Source of the DNA: Methylobacterium fujisawaense
GTDB taxonomy: Bacteria > Pseudomonadota > Alphaproteobacteria > Rhizobiales > Beijerinckiaceae
Reading direction: 5' to 3'
DNA: 64,000 nucleotides
Assembly (NCBI RefSeq): GCF_014138435.1
Contig: NZ_JACJIM010000003.1
Coordinates: 558,001 to 622,000, forward strand
Shown: positions 1-10,843 of the stretch, piece after piece
Numbering within the stretch: position 1 is the stretch's first letter
Layout: every line of letters starts with the position of its first letter
Translations under genes and position numbers: made by a program
Notes under the pieces: generated by a model
Seen by the model: only the letters and a program-made list of their open reading frames with translations
Told to the model about the DNA's origin: nothing
Database searches by the model: none

Positions 1-1139
1 CGCACCACGATGCGGCCGGCCTCGACGGAGAGCGCCAGACGTCCCTGCTTCAGAGCCAGGGCCTTGTCCCCGAACAGGGTCCGGCGCCAGCCCTGGAGGG
101 CCGGAACCTCGGCGGTATCGTCATCGGCGATCGCCTCCAGGTCGTCGACCGTCGCGATGATCTTGGGCGCGACGCCCTCCGTCTCGCAGACCGCTTTGAG
201 CAGCACCTTCAGCAACTCGACGATGGCCCCGTTGCCCCCGCTCCGCCGCACCCGCTCGGGCATCCGGACGGCGCTGGTGTCGCGAGCGAGGCCGCGCTCC
301 ACGGCAGCGACGATGTCGGCCCCGGTCCGGGACCGCTCGAATCCCGCCGGGATCGTCCGCAGCCGCCCGAGCGCCTCGGCGTTCCGAGGCGCCGCGGATG
401 CGATATCGATGACCGCTTCGTCCTTCAGGATCCGCCCGCGCGGAACGTTGCGCGCCTGCGCCTCGCTCTCGCGCCACGCGGCCACTTCCATCAGCACGGC
501 GATTTCCCGCGGCTTGCGCATCCGCCCGGAGAGCCGCCGCCACGCCTGGGCGGGATCGGCACGGTACGTCTCGGGCGAGGTCAGCACCGCCATTTCCTCG
601 TCGAGCCACGCGCCCCGATCGGTGCGCAGCAGCTCGGCCACGAGAACCTCGTAGATCCTCACGAGGTGGGTGACGTCCGACAGCGCGTAGCTCAACTGCG
701 CCTCGGAGAGCGGTCGCCGCGACCAGTCGGTGAACCGCGAAGACTTGTCGATCTTGGCCTTGGCGACGTCGTTGACGAGCTGCTCGTACGAGACGGAATC
801 GCCGTAGCCGCAGACCATGGCGGCGACCTGCGTATCGAAGAACGGATGCGGCAGGATCCCGCCGATCAGCCAGATGATCTCCAGATCCTGCCGGGCGGAA
901 TGGAACACCTTGACCGTACGCTCGTCGGCCATGAGCGCGATGAAGGGTTCGAGGTCGATTCCCGGCGCCAGCGGATCGACCAGGACGCCTGTGCCGTCCG
1001 GGGCCGCCATCTGGATCAGGCAGAGTTTCGGATAGTACGTCGTCTCGCGCATGAACTCCGTGTCGACGGTCACGAAGGGTTGCTCGGCGAGACGTGTGCA
1101 GATCTGGCGCAGCGCGTCAGTGGTGGTGATCAGGTCCAT
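1..1139 (-). CDS. rnd: Ribonuclease D, 3' end cut by window edge
   Basis: 3'-5' exoribonuclease of the DEDD superfamily that trims tRNA and other structured RNA 3' ends in the cytoplasm. Reading from the ATG at 1139, the product starts [14 protein letters not shown]. Exo I (DTEF, residues 26-29), Exo II (HSARQD, 80-85) and Exo III (YALSDV, 151-156) are all present, so the catalytic acidic residues are in place. An HRDC-like helical region follows from about residue 205. About 379 codons are visible, and the frame is still open at the window start. Family members are about 380-390 residues, so only the last few residues are missing. A TATAGC box lies 7 bases upstream of the ATG, which could mean a very short or absent leader, but no good -35 is visible. 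Confidence 0.95.
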   Translation of the reverse strand, partial: MDLITTTDALRQICTRLAEQPFVTVDTEFMRETTYYPKLCLIQMAAPDGTGVLVDPLAPGIDLEPFIALMADERTVKVFHSARQDLEIIWLIGGILPHPFFDTQVAAMVCGYGDSVSYEQLVNDVAKAKIDKSSRFTDWSRRPLSEAQLSYALSDVTHLVRIYEVLVAELLRTDRGAWLDEEMAVLTSPETYRADPAQAWRRLSGRMRKPREIAVLMEVAAWRESEAQARNVPRGRILKDEAVIDIASAAPRNAEALGRLRTIPAGFERSRTGADIVAAVERGLARDTSAVRMPERVRRSGGNGAIVELLKVLLKAVCETEGVAPKIIATVDDLEAIADDDTAEVPALQGWRRTLFGDKALALKQGRLALSVEAGRIVV

Positions 1140-1167
1140 GCATCGGCTATACGCAACCGCAGCCGAC

Positions 1168-1197
1168 ATGGGGAGACGCACCCGCTCGGGTCCCCAT
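1168..1197 (-). terminator. Stem-loop between two minus-strand genes
   Basis: Perfect 7-bp arms (ATGGGGA / TCCCCAT) enclose a 16-base loop that contains a smaller ACCCG/CGGGT stem. It lies between the stop of the small gene ending at 1235 and the rnd start at 1139. There is no T-run in the minus-strand direction, so termination is only a guess. It could be a processing or pause hairpin. Confidence 0.35.
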
Positions 1198-1234
1198 CTT
1201 TCGCGCGCGTTCCGTTACCGCCGCGCGACGTTCG

Positions 1235-1633
1235 TCACGCCGGAGACCCCACAGCCGCCTTTCGGCGCAGCCGCGTCTGCCGGCGGATCCGCAGGGCGTC
1301 GGCCCGTCGCTGCGCCTCCGCGCGCCCGAGCAGACGGTCGAGGATCCCGGTCTCGATACGCTCACCGGTCGCCCCATCGACGAGCCGGCGGATCCGGTCG
1401 ACCCGGAACCCGCGATAGCCGCCGCGTCGCGCGTCGATGCCGCCGAGCAGTGTCCGGCCCGGACCGAGCCTGAGCTCGCGCGCGTCGAGGGAGCGGTTGC
1501 TCCAGGCGCCGGCCGCGTCCTCGTAGACGAGGCTGAAATGGCCTGCGAGGGGCAGGGTCCGCCACCCGACAGGAGCGCTTCCAGGCGCGGGCCTCGCGGG
1601 TCGCTCCGGCGCGAAAAAAACGTTGTCTTTCAT
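1235..1633 (-). CDS. Small conserved protein, possible WYL-like fold
   Basis: 132-residue cytoplasmic protein without a signal peptide. The central part (about residues 30-92) has the pattern FSLVYEDAAG..S.R.l followed by GYRGFRVDRIRRLVDGATGERI. This resembles the C-terminal half of WYL-type sensor domains, where FRxDRI and tGE motifs are common. The C-terminal 40 residues are strongly basic. Function is unknown, and no helix-turn-helix is visible. In-frame ATG codons also exist at 1642 and 1639 and none has a clear ribosome binding site. The gene is divergent from aspS across about 145 bases and runs toward rnd. The domain resemblance comes from motif reading only. Confidence 0.6.
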   Translation of the reverse strand: MKDNVFFAPERPARPAPGSAPVGWRTLPLAGHFSLVYEDAAGAWSNRSLDARELRLGPGRTLLGGIDARRGGYRGFRVDRIRRLVDGATGERIETGILDRLLGRAEAQRRADALRIRRQTRLRRKAAVGSPA

Positions 1634-1744
1634 GAACATCATATGGGGATTCGAGGGTCCGCCCGGTAGGCCGCACGGCGATTGCGGCGCGGCTTTCGGA
1701 GCGGTCCTGCTTGCCGCGCGCTTGACTTGGGGGGCCTTGCGTGA

Positions 1745-3622
<1,878 letters not shown>

Positions 3623-3656
3623 GGTCCGCTTAGACCGGCCGCGGACCGGCCGCGCG

Positions 3657-4529
3657 GTGCCGAGCCTCGTCGCGATCGTCGTCGCCCACGACAGCGCCGC
3701 GGTGCTGCCCGGCTGCCTCGCCGCGCTCGCCGGTCAGCACGTCCCGGCGATCGTGGTCGACAATGCCAGCCGCGACGCCTCCGCGGCGGTCGCGGAAGCC
3801 GCCGGCGCGCAGGTGATCCGCAACGCCCGCAACGAGGGTTACGGCCGCGCCAACAACAGGGGCGTCCGGGCCGCCGAGACGGCGGAGCACATCCTGATCG
3901 TCAACCCGGACGTGGTCCTGCGTCCGGGGGCGGTGGATGCCCTGCTGGAGGCCGCCCGGATGTGGCCCGATGCAGGCCTTCTGGCCCCGCGCCTCGTCGA
4001 ATCCGATGGGCGCTTCTTCTTCCAGGCACGCTCGCTGCTGGCGCCCTATCTCGCCAATCCCGGCGGCCGGCCTGCGCTGCCCCAGGGCGATGCCTGCGCA
4101 CCGTTCCTCTCCGGGGCCTGCCTGATGATGCCGCGCGCCCTGTTCCTCGATCTCGGCGGCTTCGACGAGAACATCTTCCTGTTCTACGAGGACGATGATC
4201 TCTGCCGGCGCGTCGCCGATCGCGGCCGAGCGCTGATCCACGTCCACGGTGCCGAAGCGCTGCACGGTCGCGGCCGGTCCTCGGCGCCGGAGCCGAGCCG
4301 CGTGTTCCGATCGCGCTGGCATCAGGCCTGGTCGCGCGCCTATGTCAGCCGCAAGTACGGCCTTCCCGACCCGAGCCGCGCCACCCTGATGACCAACGTC
4401 CCGAAGGCGCTGCTGTCGGCGCTGGTTCTGCGCCGGTCGGGCTTGGAGCGCTATGGCGGCTCGGCCGCGGGCGCCCTCGCCTTCCTGCGCGGCCGCGACG
4501 CCCTGGCCCAAGAGGGCCTGACCGAATGA
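3657..4529 (+). CDS. Family 2 glycosyltransferase, rhamnosyltransferase-like
   Basis: Predicted inverting GT-A glycosyltransferase acting on a lipid-linked or cell-surface glycan at the cytoplasmic face of the membrane. The donor sugar is unknown. The 290-residue product has VVDNASRD (33-40), NEGYGRANNRG (59-69), the DxD-like NPDV (83-86), and LSGACLMMPR followed by GGFDENIFLFYEDDDLCRR (168-185). This set is typical of WbbL-type rhamnosyltransferases. The GTG at 3657 was chosen because the fold begins immediately (PSLVAIVVAHDSA) and aspS ends just upstream at 3622. Its stop overlaps the next gene's ATG (ATGA), so the two are probably translationally coupled. Confidence 0.85.
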   Translation: MPSLVAIVVAHDSAAVLPGCLAALAGQHVPAIVVDNASRDASAAVAEAAGAQVIRNARNEGYGRANNRGVRAAETAEHILIVNPDVVLRPGAVDALLEAARMWPDAGLLAPRLVESDGRFFFQARSLLAPYLANPGGRPALPQGDACAPFLSGACLMMPRALFLDLGGFDENIFLFYEDDDLCRRVADRGRALIHVHGAEALHGRGRSSAPEPSRVFRSRWHQAWSRAYVSRKYGLPDPSRATLMTNVPKALLSALVLRRSGLERYGGSAAGALAFLRGRDALAQEGLTE

Positions 4530-5602
4530 GCGCCTCGACGATCGCGGCCGCACTCGAAGCCCAGCGCAACGGCTTCACCGGCCTGCGGCTGATGCTGGCC
4601 CTGGCGGTCGTCGTGTCCCACGCGTTCAGCGTCGCGACCGGCGCGGCCGGCGACGAGCCTCTCGCCCGTCTGACCGGCTACACGCTCGGGGAGCACGCGG
4701 TGAACGGCTTCTTCGCCGTGTCGGGTTTCCTCGTCACCATGAGCTGCGACCGCCGCGGCATCCGCGACTACGCCATCGCCCGGACGCTGCGGATCCTGCC
4801 GGGACTCGTGGCGGCGACGCTGGTCGTATCGCTGGGGCTCGGCGCGGCCATGACCCGCCTGCCCGTCTCCGCGTATCTGGGCGACCCCGGCCTGTGGTCG
4901 TTCATCCGTGGGACGCTGACGACCTTCAAGAGCAACGCCGCCCTCCCCGGCGTCTTCGAGAGCAACCCGTACCGGGCGCCCCTCGGAACGGTCTGGACGC
5001 TGAAATACGAGGTGCTGTGCTATCTCGGCGTTCTCGTCGCCGCCCTGTGCGGTCTGCTCCGGCGGCGCTGGTCGGCCCTGATCATTGTCGTGGGCCTGGC
5101 GCTGGCGCTGGTCGTCATGGGCGCCCTGCGGGGCCTCGACCTGCCCAAGGGCACCGAGACGGCACTGCGCCTGCCGATGATCTTCGCGGCCGGGGCCGGG
5201 CTCTATCTGTGGCGCGCCCGCCTGCGGGTCTCGGCCGCCGCCCTCGCCTGCCTGGCCTTCGGCGCGTTCGTCCTCGCGCGGACACCGGCCTATCCGGCCC
5301 TGCTGTTCCTGGCCGAGGCTTACGGCGTGGTCTGGCTCGCCCTCGGCCCGTTGGCGCGTGGACCGTTCGATCCGCCGGCCGACCTGTCCTACGGGATCTA
5401 TCTCTACGGCTGGCCGATCCAGCAGAGCCTGCATGCCCTGTGGCCGGACGTCTCGGGAGCCGCATTGCTGGCCCCCGCCCTCGCCCTGACCGTACCGGTC
5501 GCCGCCGTGTCCTGGTACGGAATCGAGCGGCCGGCCCTGGCGCTCAAGGTGCGGGCGCTGGGGCGGCGTCGCCTCGGCACGATCGAGCCCGCCGGATCGT
5601 GA
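4526..5602 (+). CDS. Acyltransferase family 3 (OafA/NodX-like) membrane protein
   Basis: Integral membrane O-acyltransferase likely to add acyl groups to a surface polysaccharide or glycolipid. The 358 residues contain about ten hydrophobic helices. The family histidine is in VVVSHAFS (about residue 32), with GFFAVSGFLVTM shortly after and an arginine-rich loop beginning DRRGIRDY. The C-terminal YGIYLYGWPIQQ is also typical of the family. The ATG overlaps the preceding glycosyltransferase stop, which suggests the pair builds and decorates the same glycan. The substrate cannot be read from sequence. Its own stop overlaps the next gene's GTG. Confidence 0.88.
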   Translation: MSASTIAAALEAQRNGFTGLRLMLALAVVVSHAFSVATGAAGDEPLARLTGYTLGEHAVNGFFAVSGFLVTMSCDRRGIRDYAIARTLRILPGLVAATLVVSLGLGAAMTRLPVSAYLGDPGLWSFIRGTLTTFKSNAALPGVFESNPYRAPLGTVWTLKYEVLCYLGVLVAALCGLLRRRWSALIIVVGLALALVVMGALRGLDLPKGTETALRLPMIFAAGAGLYLWRARLRVSAAALACLAFGAFVLARTPAYPALLFLAEAYGVVWLALGPLARGPFDPPADLSYGIYLYGWPIQQSLHALWPDVSGAALLAPALALTVPVAAVSWYGIERPALALKVRALGRRRLGTIEPAGS

Positions 5603-5931
5603 GCGCCGACGGGCCGCTCTCGCCGCTGAAGGCGCTGGCCCTCGCGGCGCGGATGCTGGAGGCCAACGGCTTCACGGTCGTCGCCCGGAACGAACGCGGC
5701 GACAGCCTGTATCTGAAGCGGCCCGATGGCCCGTGGCACCTGCGCGTGTCGAACCACCCGCGCACCGCCAAGCAACGGTCCCGCCGCACCGATATTCTCG
5801 CAAGCCTCATCATCGACGGACCGCGCTCCCCGGAGCGACTTCGGATTCTCGTCGCAGAGGCCGTGCGCAACTTCCAGGGCGCTCTTGCCAGGAAGGGCGA
5901 TCAGGCCTCCGCGAACGGGTCTCGGAAATAA
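5599..5931 (+). CDS. Small hypothetical protein coupled to the acyltransferase
   Basis: 110-residue soluble protein starting at the GTG of a GTGA overlap with the acyltransferase stop. The core reads KALALAARMLEANGFTVVARNERGDSLYLKRPDGPWHLRVSNHP, an alpha-beta arrangement with a strand-rich middle, followed by an Arg-rich turn and a helical C-terminus. No signal peptide or membrane helix is seen. The YLKRPDG...LRVSNHP pattern looks conserved-protein-like, but I do not recognise a named family. The 3' end overlaps the convergent DUF3297 gene by 31 bases. Coding support is the tight coupling and a protein-like composition. Confidence 0.6.
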   Translation: MSADGPLSPLKALALAARMLEANGFTVVARNERGDSLYLKRPDGPWHLRVSNHPRTAKQRSRRTDILASLIIDGPRSPERLRILVAEAVRNFQGALARKGDQASANGSRK

Positions 5932-6152
5932 GGCTCCACCGTACCCTTCAGCTTCACGGTCATCGGGTTGCCGGCCCGGTCGAGGGTCTTGCCGGCCGAG
6001 AGCCGGACCCAGCCCTCGCTCACGCAATATTCCTCGACGTTGGTCTTCTCGACCCCTTTGAATCGGACACCGACTCCGCGCTCCAGCGCCTTCTCGTCGT
6101 AGAACGGGCTGTTGGGGTTGGCGGCGAGGCGGTCGGGAGGCGTGTCGGTCAT
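5901..6152 (-). CDS. DUF3297 family protein
   Basis: 83-residue soluble protein with the family's full-length pattern. It begins [17 protein letters not shown], continues with [26 protein letters not shown] and ends near [25 protein letters not shown]3297 proteins are small, conserved in proteobacteria and of unknown function. The ATG overlaps the stop of the upstream acetyltransferase gene (ATGA on the minus strand), so the two are probably one operon. It converges with the 5599-5931 gene. Confidence 0.88.
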   Translation of the reverse strand: MTDTPPDRLAANPNSPFYDEKALERGVGVRFKGVEKTNVEEYCVSEGWVRLSAGKTLDRAGNPMTVKLKGTVEPYFRDPFAEA

Positions 6153-6811
6153 CGTCCAGGTCTCGGGTCGTCGTCGATTTGGGCCCCGCCGGTACGGGAA
6201 TCCGCGCTGACGCGCAACGCCGCGAGCAGATCCGCGATCCGGCCGCTCTGCAGCAGCGGCACCAGCCGGGTGACCGTGTCGTGCGGCCGATCCCACCACG
6301 CCGCCGCCACGAGCGCCGCCACCGTGGCCGCGTCGAACCGGTGCCGCACCACCCGGGCCGGGTTGCCCGCCACGATGGCGTAGGGCGGGACGTCGCGCGT
6401 CACGACGGCCCTTGCCGCCACCACGGCCCCGTGCCCGACCGTGACGCCGGACAGGATCATGCAGCCGGACCCGAGCCAGACATCGTGCCCGATCACCACG
6501 TCGCCCCGGGAGGCATGGTAATCCTCGGGCGCCCGGGCATCCGGGAACAGCCCGCGCATGGCGGCAAATGGATAGGTCGACGCCCAGTCGAGCCGGTGGT
6601 CGCCGCCGAGAAGGATCTCGACCTTGTCGGCGATGGAACAATACCGGCCGATCGTCAGCCGCCGCCCGCTCTCCGGGAAGCGGACTTTTGGACGCCCATA
6701 CGAATAGGCGCCTATGGAGAAGCCGTAGGTCCTCGCCAGTTTGGCGAGGTGGAGCCGCGTCTCGTTGTGCGGGTTGCGCCCCCTGCGCAGCCGGTGCAAC
6801 AGACCGGTCAA
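6149..6811 (-). CDS. CatB-like hexapeptide O-acetyltransferase
   Basis: Left-handed beta-helix acetyltransferase of the xenobiotic / CatB-related group, which transfers acetyl from acetyl-CoA to a hydroxyl group. Visible elements are [23 protein letters not shown] (trimer-interface His-Arg loop), [56 protein letters not shown] (hexapeptide rungs, read in pieces) and a helical C-terminus. The N-terminus is uncertain. No ATG fits upstream of the fold, and a TTG at 6811 gives 220 residues, a normal family length. It is divergent from maeB and coupled to the DUF3297 gene. The acceptor is unknown. Confidence 0.82.
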   Translation of the reverse strand: MTGLLHRLRRGRNPHNETRLHLAKLARTYGFSIGAYSYGRPKVRFPESGRRLTIGRYCSIADKVEILLGGDHRLDWASTYPFAAMRGLFPDARAPEDYHASRGDVVIGHDVWLGSGCMILSGVTVGHGAVVAARAVVTRDVPPYAIVAGNPARVVRHRFDAATVAALVAAAWWDRPHDTVTRLVPLLQSGRIADLLAALRVSADSRTGGAQIDDDPRPGR

Positions 6812-6877
6812 GACGCGAGCCCGTGCGAGGCGCGACCGCGTCGTCCTCGGTGAAAAAGGTGAGCGGGAGCGTGGGCG

Positions 6878-9208
6878 ATGGCCGATAACATGTCCGAGGA
6901 CCTCAAGGCCGGGGCGCTCGTCTACCACCGCCTGCCCAAGCCCGGGAAGCTGGAGATCCAGGCAACCAAGCCGCTGGGCAACCAGCGCGACCTCGCCCTG
7001 GCCTATTCCCCGGGCGTCGCCGCCGCCTGCATGGCGATTCACGACGATCCCCAGGAGGCCGCGACCCTCACGATCCGCCAGAACCTCGTGGCGGTGCTCT
7101 CCAACGGCACGGCCGTGCTGGGCCTGGGCGATATCGGTCCGCTCGCCTCGAAGCCCGTGATGGAGGGCAAGGCCGTCCTGTTCAAGAAATTCGCCGGCAT
7201 CGACGTCTTCGACATCGAGGTCGACCAGAAGGACGTGTCCAAGCTCGTCGATGTGGTCTGTGCCCTTGAGCCGACCTTCGGCGGCATCAACCTCGAGGAC
7301 ATCAAGGCTCCCGAGTGCTTCGAGGTCGAGGAGCAGTGCCGGGCCCGGATGAACATCCCGGTCTTCCACGACGACCAGCACGGCACGGCGATCATCGTGG
7401 CGGCCGCCGTCCTCAACGGCCTGGAACTCGCCGGCAAGAACCTGTCGGACGTCCGGATCGTCACCTCCGGCGCGGGCGCGGCGGCCCTGGCCTGCCTGAA
7501 CCTGCTCGTCTCGCTCGGCGCGACCCGCGAGAACATCACGGTCACCGACATTAAGGGCGTGGTCTACAAGGGACGCCCGGAGCTGATGGACCGCTGGAAG
7601 GACATCTACGCCCAGGAGACCGACAAGCGGACGCTCGCCGAGGTGATCCCGGGTGCCGACGTGTTCATCGGCCTCTCGGCCGGGGGCGTGCTGAAGCCCG
7701 AATACCTGAAGGAGATGGCCGAGAAGCCGCTGATCATGGCGCTCGCCAATCCCTATCCGGAAATCATGCCGGATCTGGCCGAGAAAGAGCGGCCGGACGC
7801 GATGATCTGCACCGGCCGGTCGGATTTCCCGAACCAGGTCAACAACGTCCTCTGCTTCCCCTACATCTTCCGCGGCGCGCTGGATGTCGGCGCCCACAAG
7901 ATCAACGAGGAGATGAAGAAGGCCGCCGTGAAGGCGATCGCGGGTCTGGCCCACGAGACCACCTCCGATGTGGTCGCCCGCGCCTATGGCGGCGAGGCCC
8001 GGCCGTTCGGGCCGAAATCCCTGATCCCCAGCCCCTTCGACCCGCGGCTGATCCTGCGCATCGCCCCGGCGGTCGCCAAGGCGGCCATGGATTCGGGCGT
8101 GGCCGGCCGGCCGCTCGCGGATTTCGATGCCTATGTCGACAGCCTCGACCGGTTCGTGCACCGGTCGGGCCTGATCATGAAGCCGCTCTTCTCGAAGGCG
8201 AAGGTCGAGCCCAAGCGCGTGATCTACGCCGAGGGCGAGGACGAGCGGGTGCTCCGCGCCGTCCAGGCGATCGTCGAGGACAAGGTCGCGCGGCCGATCC
8301 TGGTCGGCCGTCCGCGGGTGGTCGAGACCCGGCTGAAGCGCTTCGGCCTGTCGATCGAGCACGGCCGCGACTTCGAGCTGATCGATCCCGAGGACGATCC
8401 CCGCTACCGCGCCTACGTGCAGACCTATCTCGAGGTCGCGGGCCGGCGCGGCATCACGCCGGACGCGGCCCGCACGCTGGTGCGCACCAACAACACCGTG
8501 ATCGGCGCCATCGCGGTGCGCCGGGGCGAGGCCGACGCACTGATCTGCGGCCTGGAGGGCCGGTTCGAGACCCGGCTGCGCATCATCCGCGATGTGATCG
8601 GGCTCGCGCCGGGCGTGGAGCAATGCGCGGCGATGAGCCTCGTGGTGACCCATAACGGCGCCTACTTCCTGGCCGACACCCATGTCCGCCAGAATCCCAC
8701 CGCCGAGGAGATCGCCGACGTGGCGCAGGCCTGCGCCAGCCATGTCAGCCGCTTCGGGATGACCCCGAAGATCGCGCTCCTGAGCCATTCCGATTTCGGC
8801 CAGTCGGATTCTCCCTCCGCGATGAAGATGCGCGACGCCCTCGCGCTCCTGCAGCGGCGCGACCCGGAGCTTCAGGTCGACGGCGAGATGCAGGCGGATT
8901 CGGCGCTGAGCGAGATGGTCCGGGAGCGCGTGCTTCCAGGGTCGCGGCTGAAGGGCGCGGCCAATGTGCTGATCTTCCCGAATCTCGACGCGGCCAACAT
9001 CGCGTTCCAATTCGCCAAGGTGCTGGCGGATGCCCTGCCGGTCGGCCCCCTGCTGATCGGGCCGGCCAAGCCCGCCCACATCCTGACGCCCTCGGTGACC
9101 GCGCGCGGCATCGTCAACGTCACGGCTGCGGCCGTCGTCGAGGCTCAGGCGGACGAGGCCGTTTCGGCCAGGGTCGAAGAGAGCGGCGTCGGCATGATCT
9201 CCGAATGA
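6878..9208 (+). CDS. maeB: NADP-dependent malic enzyme with C-terminal phosphotransacetylase-like domain
   Basis: Oxidative decarboxylation of malate to pyruvate with NADP reduction, linking the TCA cycle to pyruvate and NADPH supply. The 776 residues fit the long MaeB type. The malic enzyme N-terminal and NAD-binding domains occupy about residues 1-430 and include [32 protein letters not shown] and [15 protein letters not shown] phosphotransacetylase-like domain follows from about 440. In this family that domain is usually regulatory (acetyl-CoA sensing) rather than catalytic. GGGAG lies about 9 bases before the ATG. Loss of activity in the second domain is family knowledge, not something seen here. 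Confidence 0.95.
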   Translation: MADNMSEDLKAGALVYHRLPKPGKLEIQATKPLGNQRDLALAYSPGVAAACMAIHDDPQEAATLTIRQNLVAVLSNGTAVLGLGDIGPLASKPVMEGKAVLFKKFAGIDVFDIEVDQKDVSKLVDVVCALEPTFGGINLEDIKAPECFEVEEQCRARMNIPVFHDDQHGTAIIVAAAVLNGLELAGKNLSDVRIVTSGAGAAALACLNLLVSLGATRENITVTDIKGVVYKGRPELMDRWKDIYAQETDKRTLAEVIPGADVFIGLSAGGVLKPEYLKEMAEKPLIMALANPYPEIMPDLAEKERPDAMICTGRSDFPNQVNNVLCFPYIFRGALDVGAHKINEEMKKAAVKAIAGLAHETTSDVVARAYGGEARPFGPKSLIPSPFDPRLILRIAPAVAKAAMDSGVAGRPLADFDAYVDSLDRFVHRSGLIMKPLFSKAKVEPKRVIYAEGEDERVLRAVQAIVEDKVARPILVGRPRVVETRLKRFGLSIEHGRDFELIDPEDDPRYRAYVQTYLEVAGRRGITPDAARTLVRTNNTVIGAIAVRRGEADALICGLEGRFETRLRIIRDVIGLAPGVEQCAAMSLVVTHNGAYFLADTHVRQNPTAEEIADVAQACASHVSRFGMTPKIALLSHSDFGQSDSPSAMKMRDALALLQRRDPELQVDGEMQADSALSEMVRERVLPGSRLKGAANVLIFPNLDAANIAFQFAKVLADALPVGPLLIGPAKPAHILTPSVTARGIVNVTAAAVVEAQADEAVSARVEESGVGMISE

Positions 9209-9218
9209 GGAACGCCGG

Positions 9219-9250
9219 TCGACGGCCGCGAGCGTGGCCGTCGATTTGCT
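9219..9250 (+). terminator. Rho-independent-like terminator after maeB
   Basis: Perfect 9-bp arms TCGACGGCC (9219-9227) and GGCCGTCGA (9236-9244) with an 8-base loop, followed directly by TTTGCTTATT. It starts 11 bases after the maeB stop and precedes the next gene's ribosome binding site. Confidence 0.6.
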
Positions 9251-9290
9251 TATTGCTCCCGCGGTTACGAAACCATCGGGAGAAGACGCT

Positions 9291-10733
9291 ATGTGCGCGG
9301 GCGACGATCCAACCTGCCACGCCTTCGAGGAGCATCGCCGCCGGTTCCGGCGGGATCTGGAACCGGAACGGCGCGCGTTCCTGAAGAGCAGCTTCGCGGC
9401 GACCGGCGCCGCCGCGGCCTTCGCGGCCGGCGGCCCCTCGCTGGTGAGCCCGGCCCTGGCACAGGCGAGTGGGGCCAAGATCGCCGCCACCGCGCATTAT
9501 CACCTGCCGGCGAATGCCGAGACCGTCCATTGGGGCTTCTTCAGCCGCAGCCTCAAGCCGAAGGTCGAGATCGGCTCAGGGGACTTCGTCACCATCGAGA
9601 CGCTCACCCATCAGGCGAGCGACGATGCCGAGCGGATGATCCAGGGCGATCCGGGCGCCGAGAGCGTCTATCTCTGGACCAAGGATAAGATGGGCGTCTC
9701 GCCCCGTGGTGCCGGCGCCCTCGACGCGAAGATCGGCCCCGGCGGCGGTCAGGGCGTTCATATCTGCACCGGCCCGGTGGCGATGCGCGGCGCCGAGCCC
9801 GGCGACGTGTTGGAAGTGCGGATCCTCGACGTGGCGCCCCGCCCCTGCGCCAATCCCAAATACAAGGGTCTCGCCTTCGGCAGCAACGCGGCAGCCTGGT
9901 GGGGCTATCATTACAACGACCTGATCACCGGCGATAAACCGCGCGAGGTCGTCACGATCTACGAGGTCGACGCCACCGGCGAGCGCGACTGGGCCCGGGC
10001 GGTCTACAGCTTCCGCTGGCCCGGGGTCACCGATCCGTTCGGCGTCTCCCACCCGACCATCGACTACCCCGGCCTGCCGGTCGATCATTCCAAGACGCAG
10101 AAGACCTACGAGGTTCTCAAGGGCATCCGGGTACCGATCCGTCCGCACTTCGGCACCATGGGCGTCGCGCCGGCCGAGGCCGACCGGGTCAACACGATCC
10201 CGCCGAGCTATACCGGCGGCAACATCGACAATTGGCGGATCGGCAAGGGCGCGACGCTGTACTTTCCTGTGGCGGTGCCGGGCGCCCTGTTCTCAGTGGG
10301 GGACCCCCATGCCAGCCAGGGCGATTCCGAATTGTGCGGCACCGCGATCGAGTGCTCGCTCACCGGCACCTTTCAGTTCATCCTGCACAAGAAGGCCGAC
10401 CTGCCCGGAACGCCGCTCGAAGCGCTCGATTTCCCGATGATCGAAACCCGGGAAGACTGGGTGCTGTCGGGCTTCAGCTACCCGAACTACCTGCGCGATC
10501 TCGGCCCGGACGCACAGACTGCGATCTTTCAGAAATCCTCCATCGACCTCGCCATGCGCGACGCCTTCCGGAAGATGCGCCAGTTCCTGATGCACGCGAA
10601 GGGGCTCACCGAGGACGAGGCCATCTCGCTGATGTCGGTGGCGGTCGATTTCGGGATCACGCAGGTCGTGGACGGCAATTGGGGCGTCCACGCCGTGGTC
10701 AAGAAGGCGATCTTCTCCGATCGGGTCGCCTGA
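9291..10733 (+). CDS. Tat-exported acetamidase/formamidase family protein
   Basis: Predicted amidase of the FmdA/AmdA family, which hydrolyses formamide or short amides to ammonia and the acid. The 480-residue protein starts at an ATG preceded by GGGAGAAG. Unlike typical cytoplasmic members, it has a twin-arginine leader: RRAFLKSS at about residues 27-34, then an Ala/Gly-rich hydrophobic stretch ending in SPALAQA. Family hallmarks follow: the [18 protein letters not shown] start, [53 protein letters not shown] and [19 protein letters not shown]. Export implies a periplasmic nitrogen-scavenging or detoxifying role, which is inference. The true substrate is unknown. Confidence 0.85.
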   Translation: MCAGDDPTCHAFEEHRRRFRRDLEPERRAFLKSSFAATGAAAAFAAGGPSLVSPALAQASGAKIAATAHYHLPANAETVHWGFFSRSLKPKVEIGSGDFVTIETLTHQASDDAERMIQGDPGAESVYLWTKDKMGVSPRGAGALDAKIGPGGGQGVHICTGPVAMRGAEPGDVLEVRILDVAPRPCANPKYKGLAFGSNAAAWWGYHYNDLITGDKPREVVTIYEVDATGERDWARAVYSFRWPGVTDPFGVSHPTIDYPGLPVDHSKTQKTYEVLKGIRVPIRPHFGTMGVAPAEADRVNTIPPSYTGGNIDNWRIGKGATLYFPVAVPGALFSVGDPHASQGDSELCGTAIECSLTGTFQFILHKKADLPGTPLEALDFPMIETREDWVLSGFSYPNYLRDLGPDAQTAIFQKSSIDLAMRDAFRKMRQFLMHAKGLTEDEAISLMSVAVDFGITQVVDGNWGVHAVVKKAIFSDRVA

Positions 10734-10739
10734 GATGCG

Positions 10740-10770
10740 GCGACGCCCCGATCACGGACGGCGTCGCGCT
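10740..10770 (+). terminator. Stem-loop after the formamidase-like gene
   Basis: Arms GCGACGCC (10740-10747) and GGCGTCGC (10760-10767) with a 12-base loop, followed by GCTTCTCC. It lies just after the stop at 10733 and in front of the convergent chemoreceptor gene. The T-run is weak. Confidence 0.45.
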
Positions 10771-10843
10771 TCTCCAGGTCATCTCCGGGCGATCATGCGC
10801 GCGGAGAGGCCGATGTCGATCGAGCCTGCGCAGGGAAACCGGC

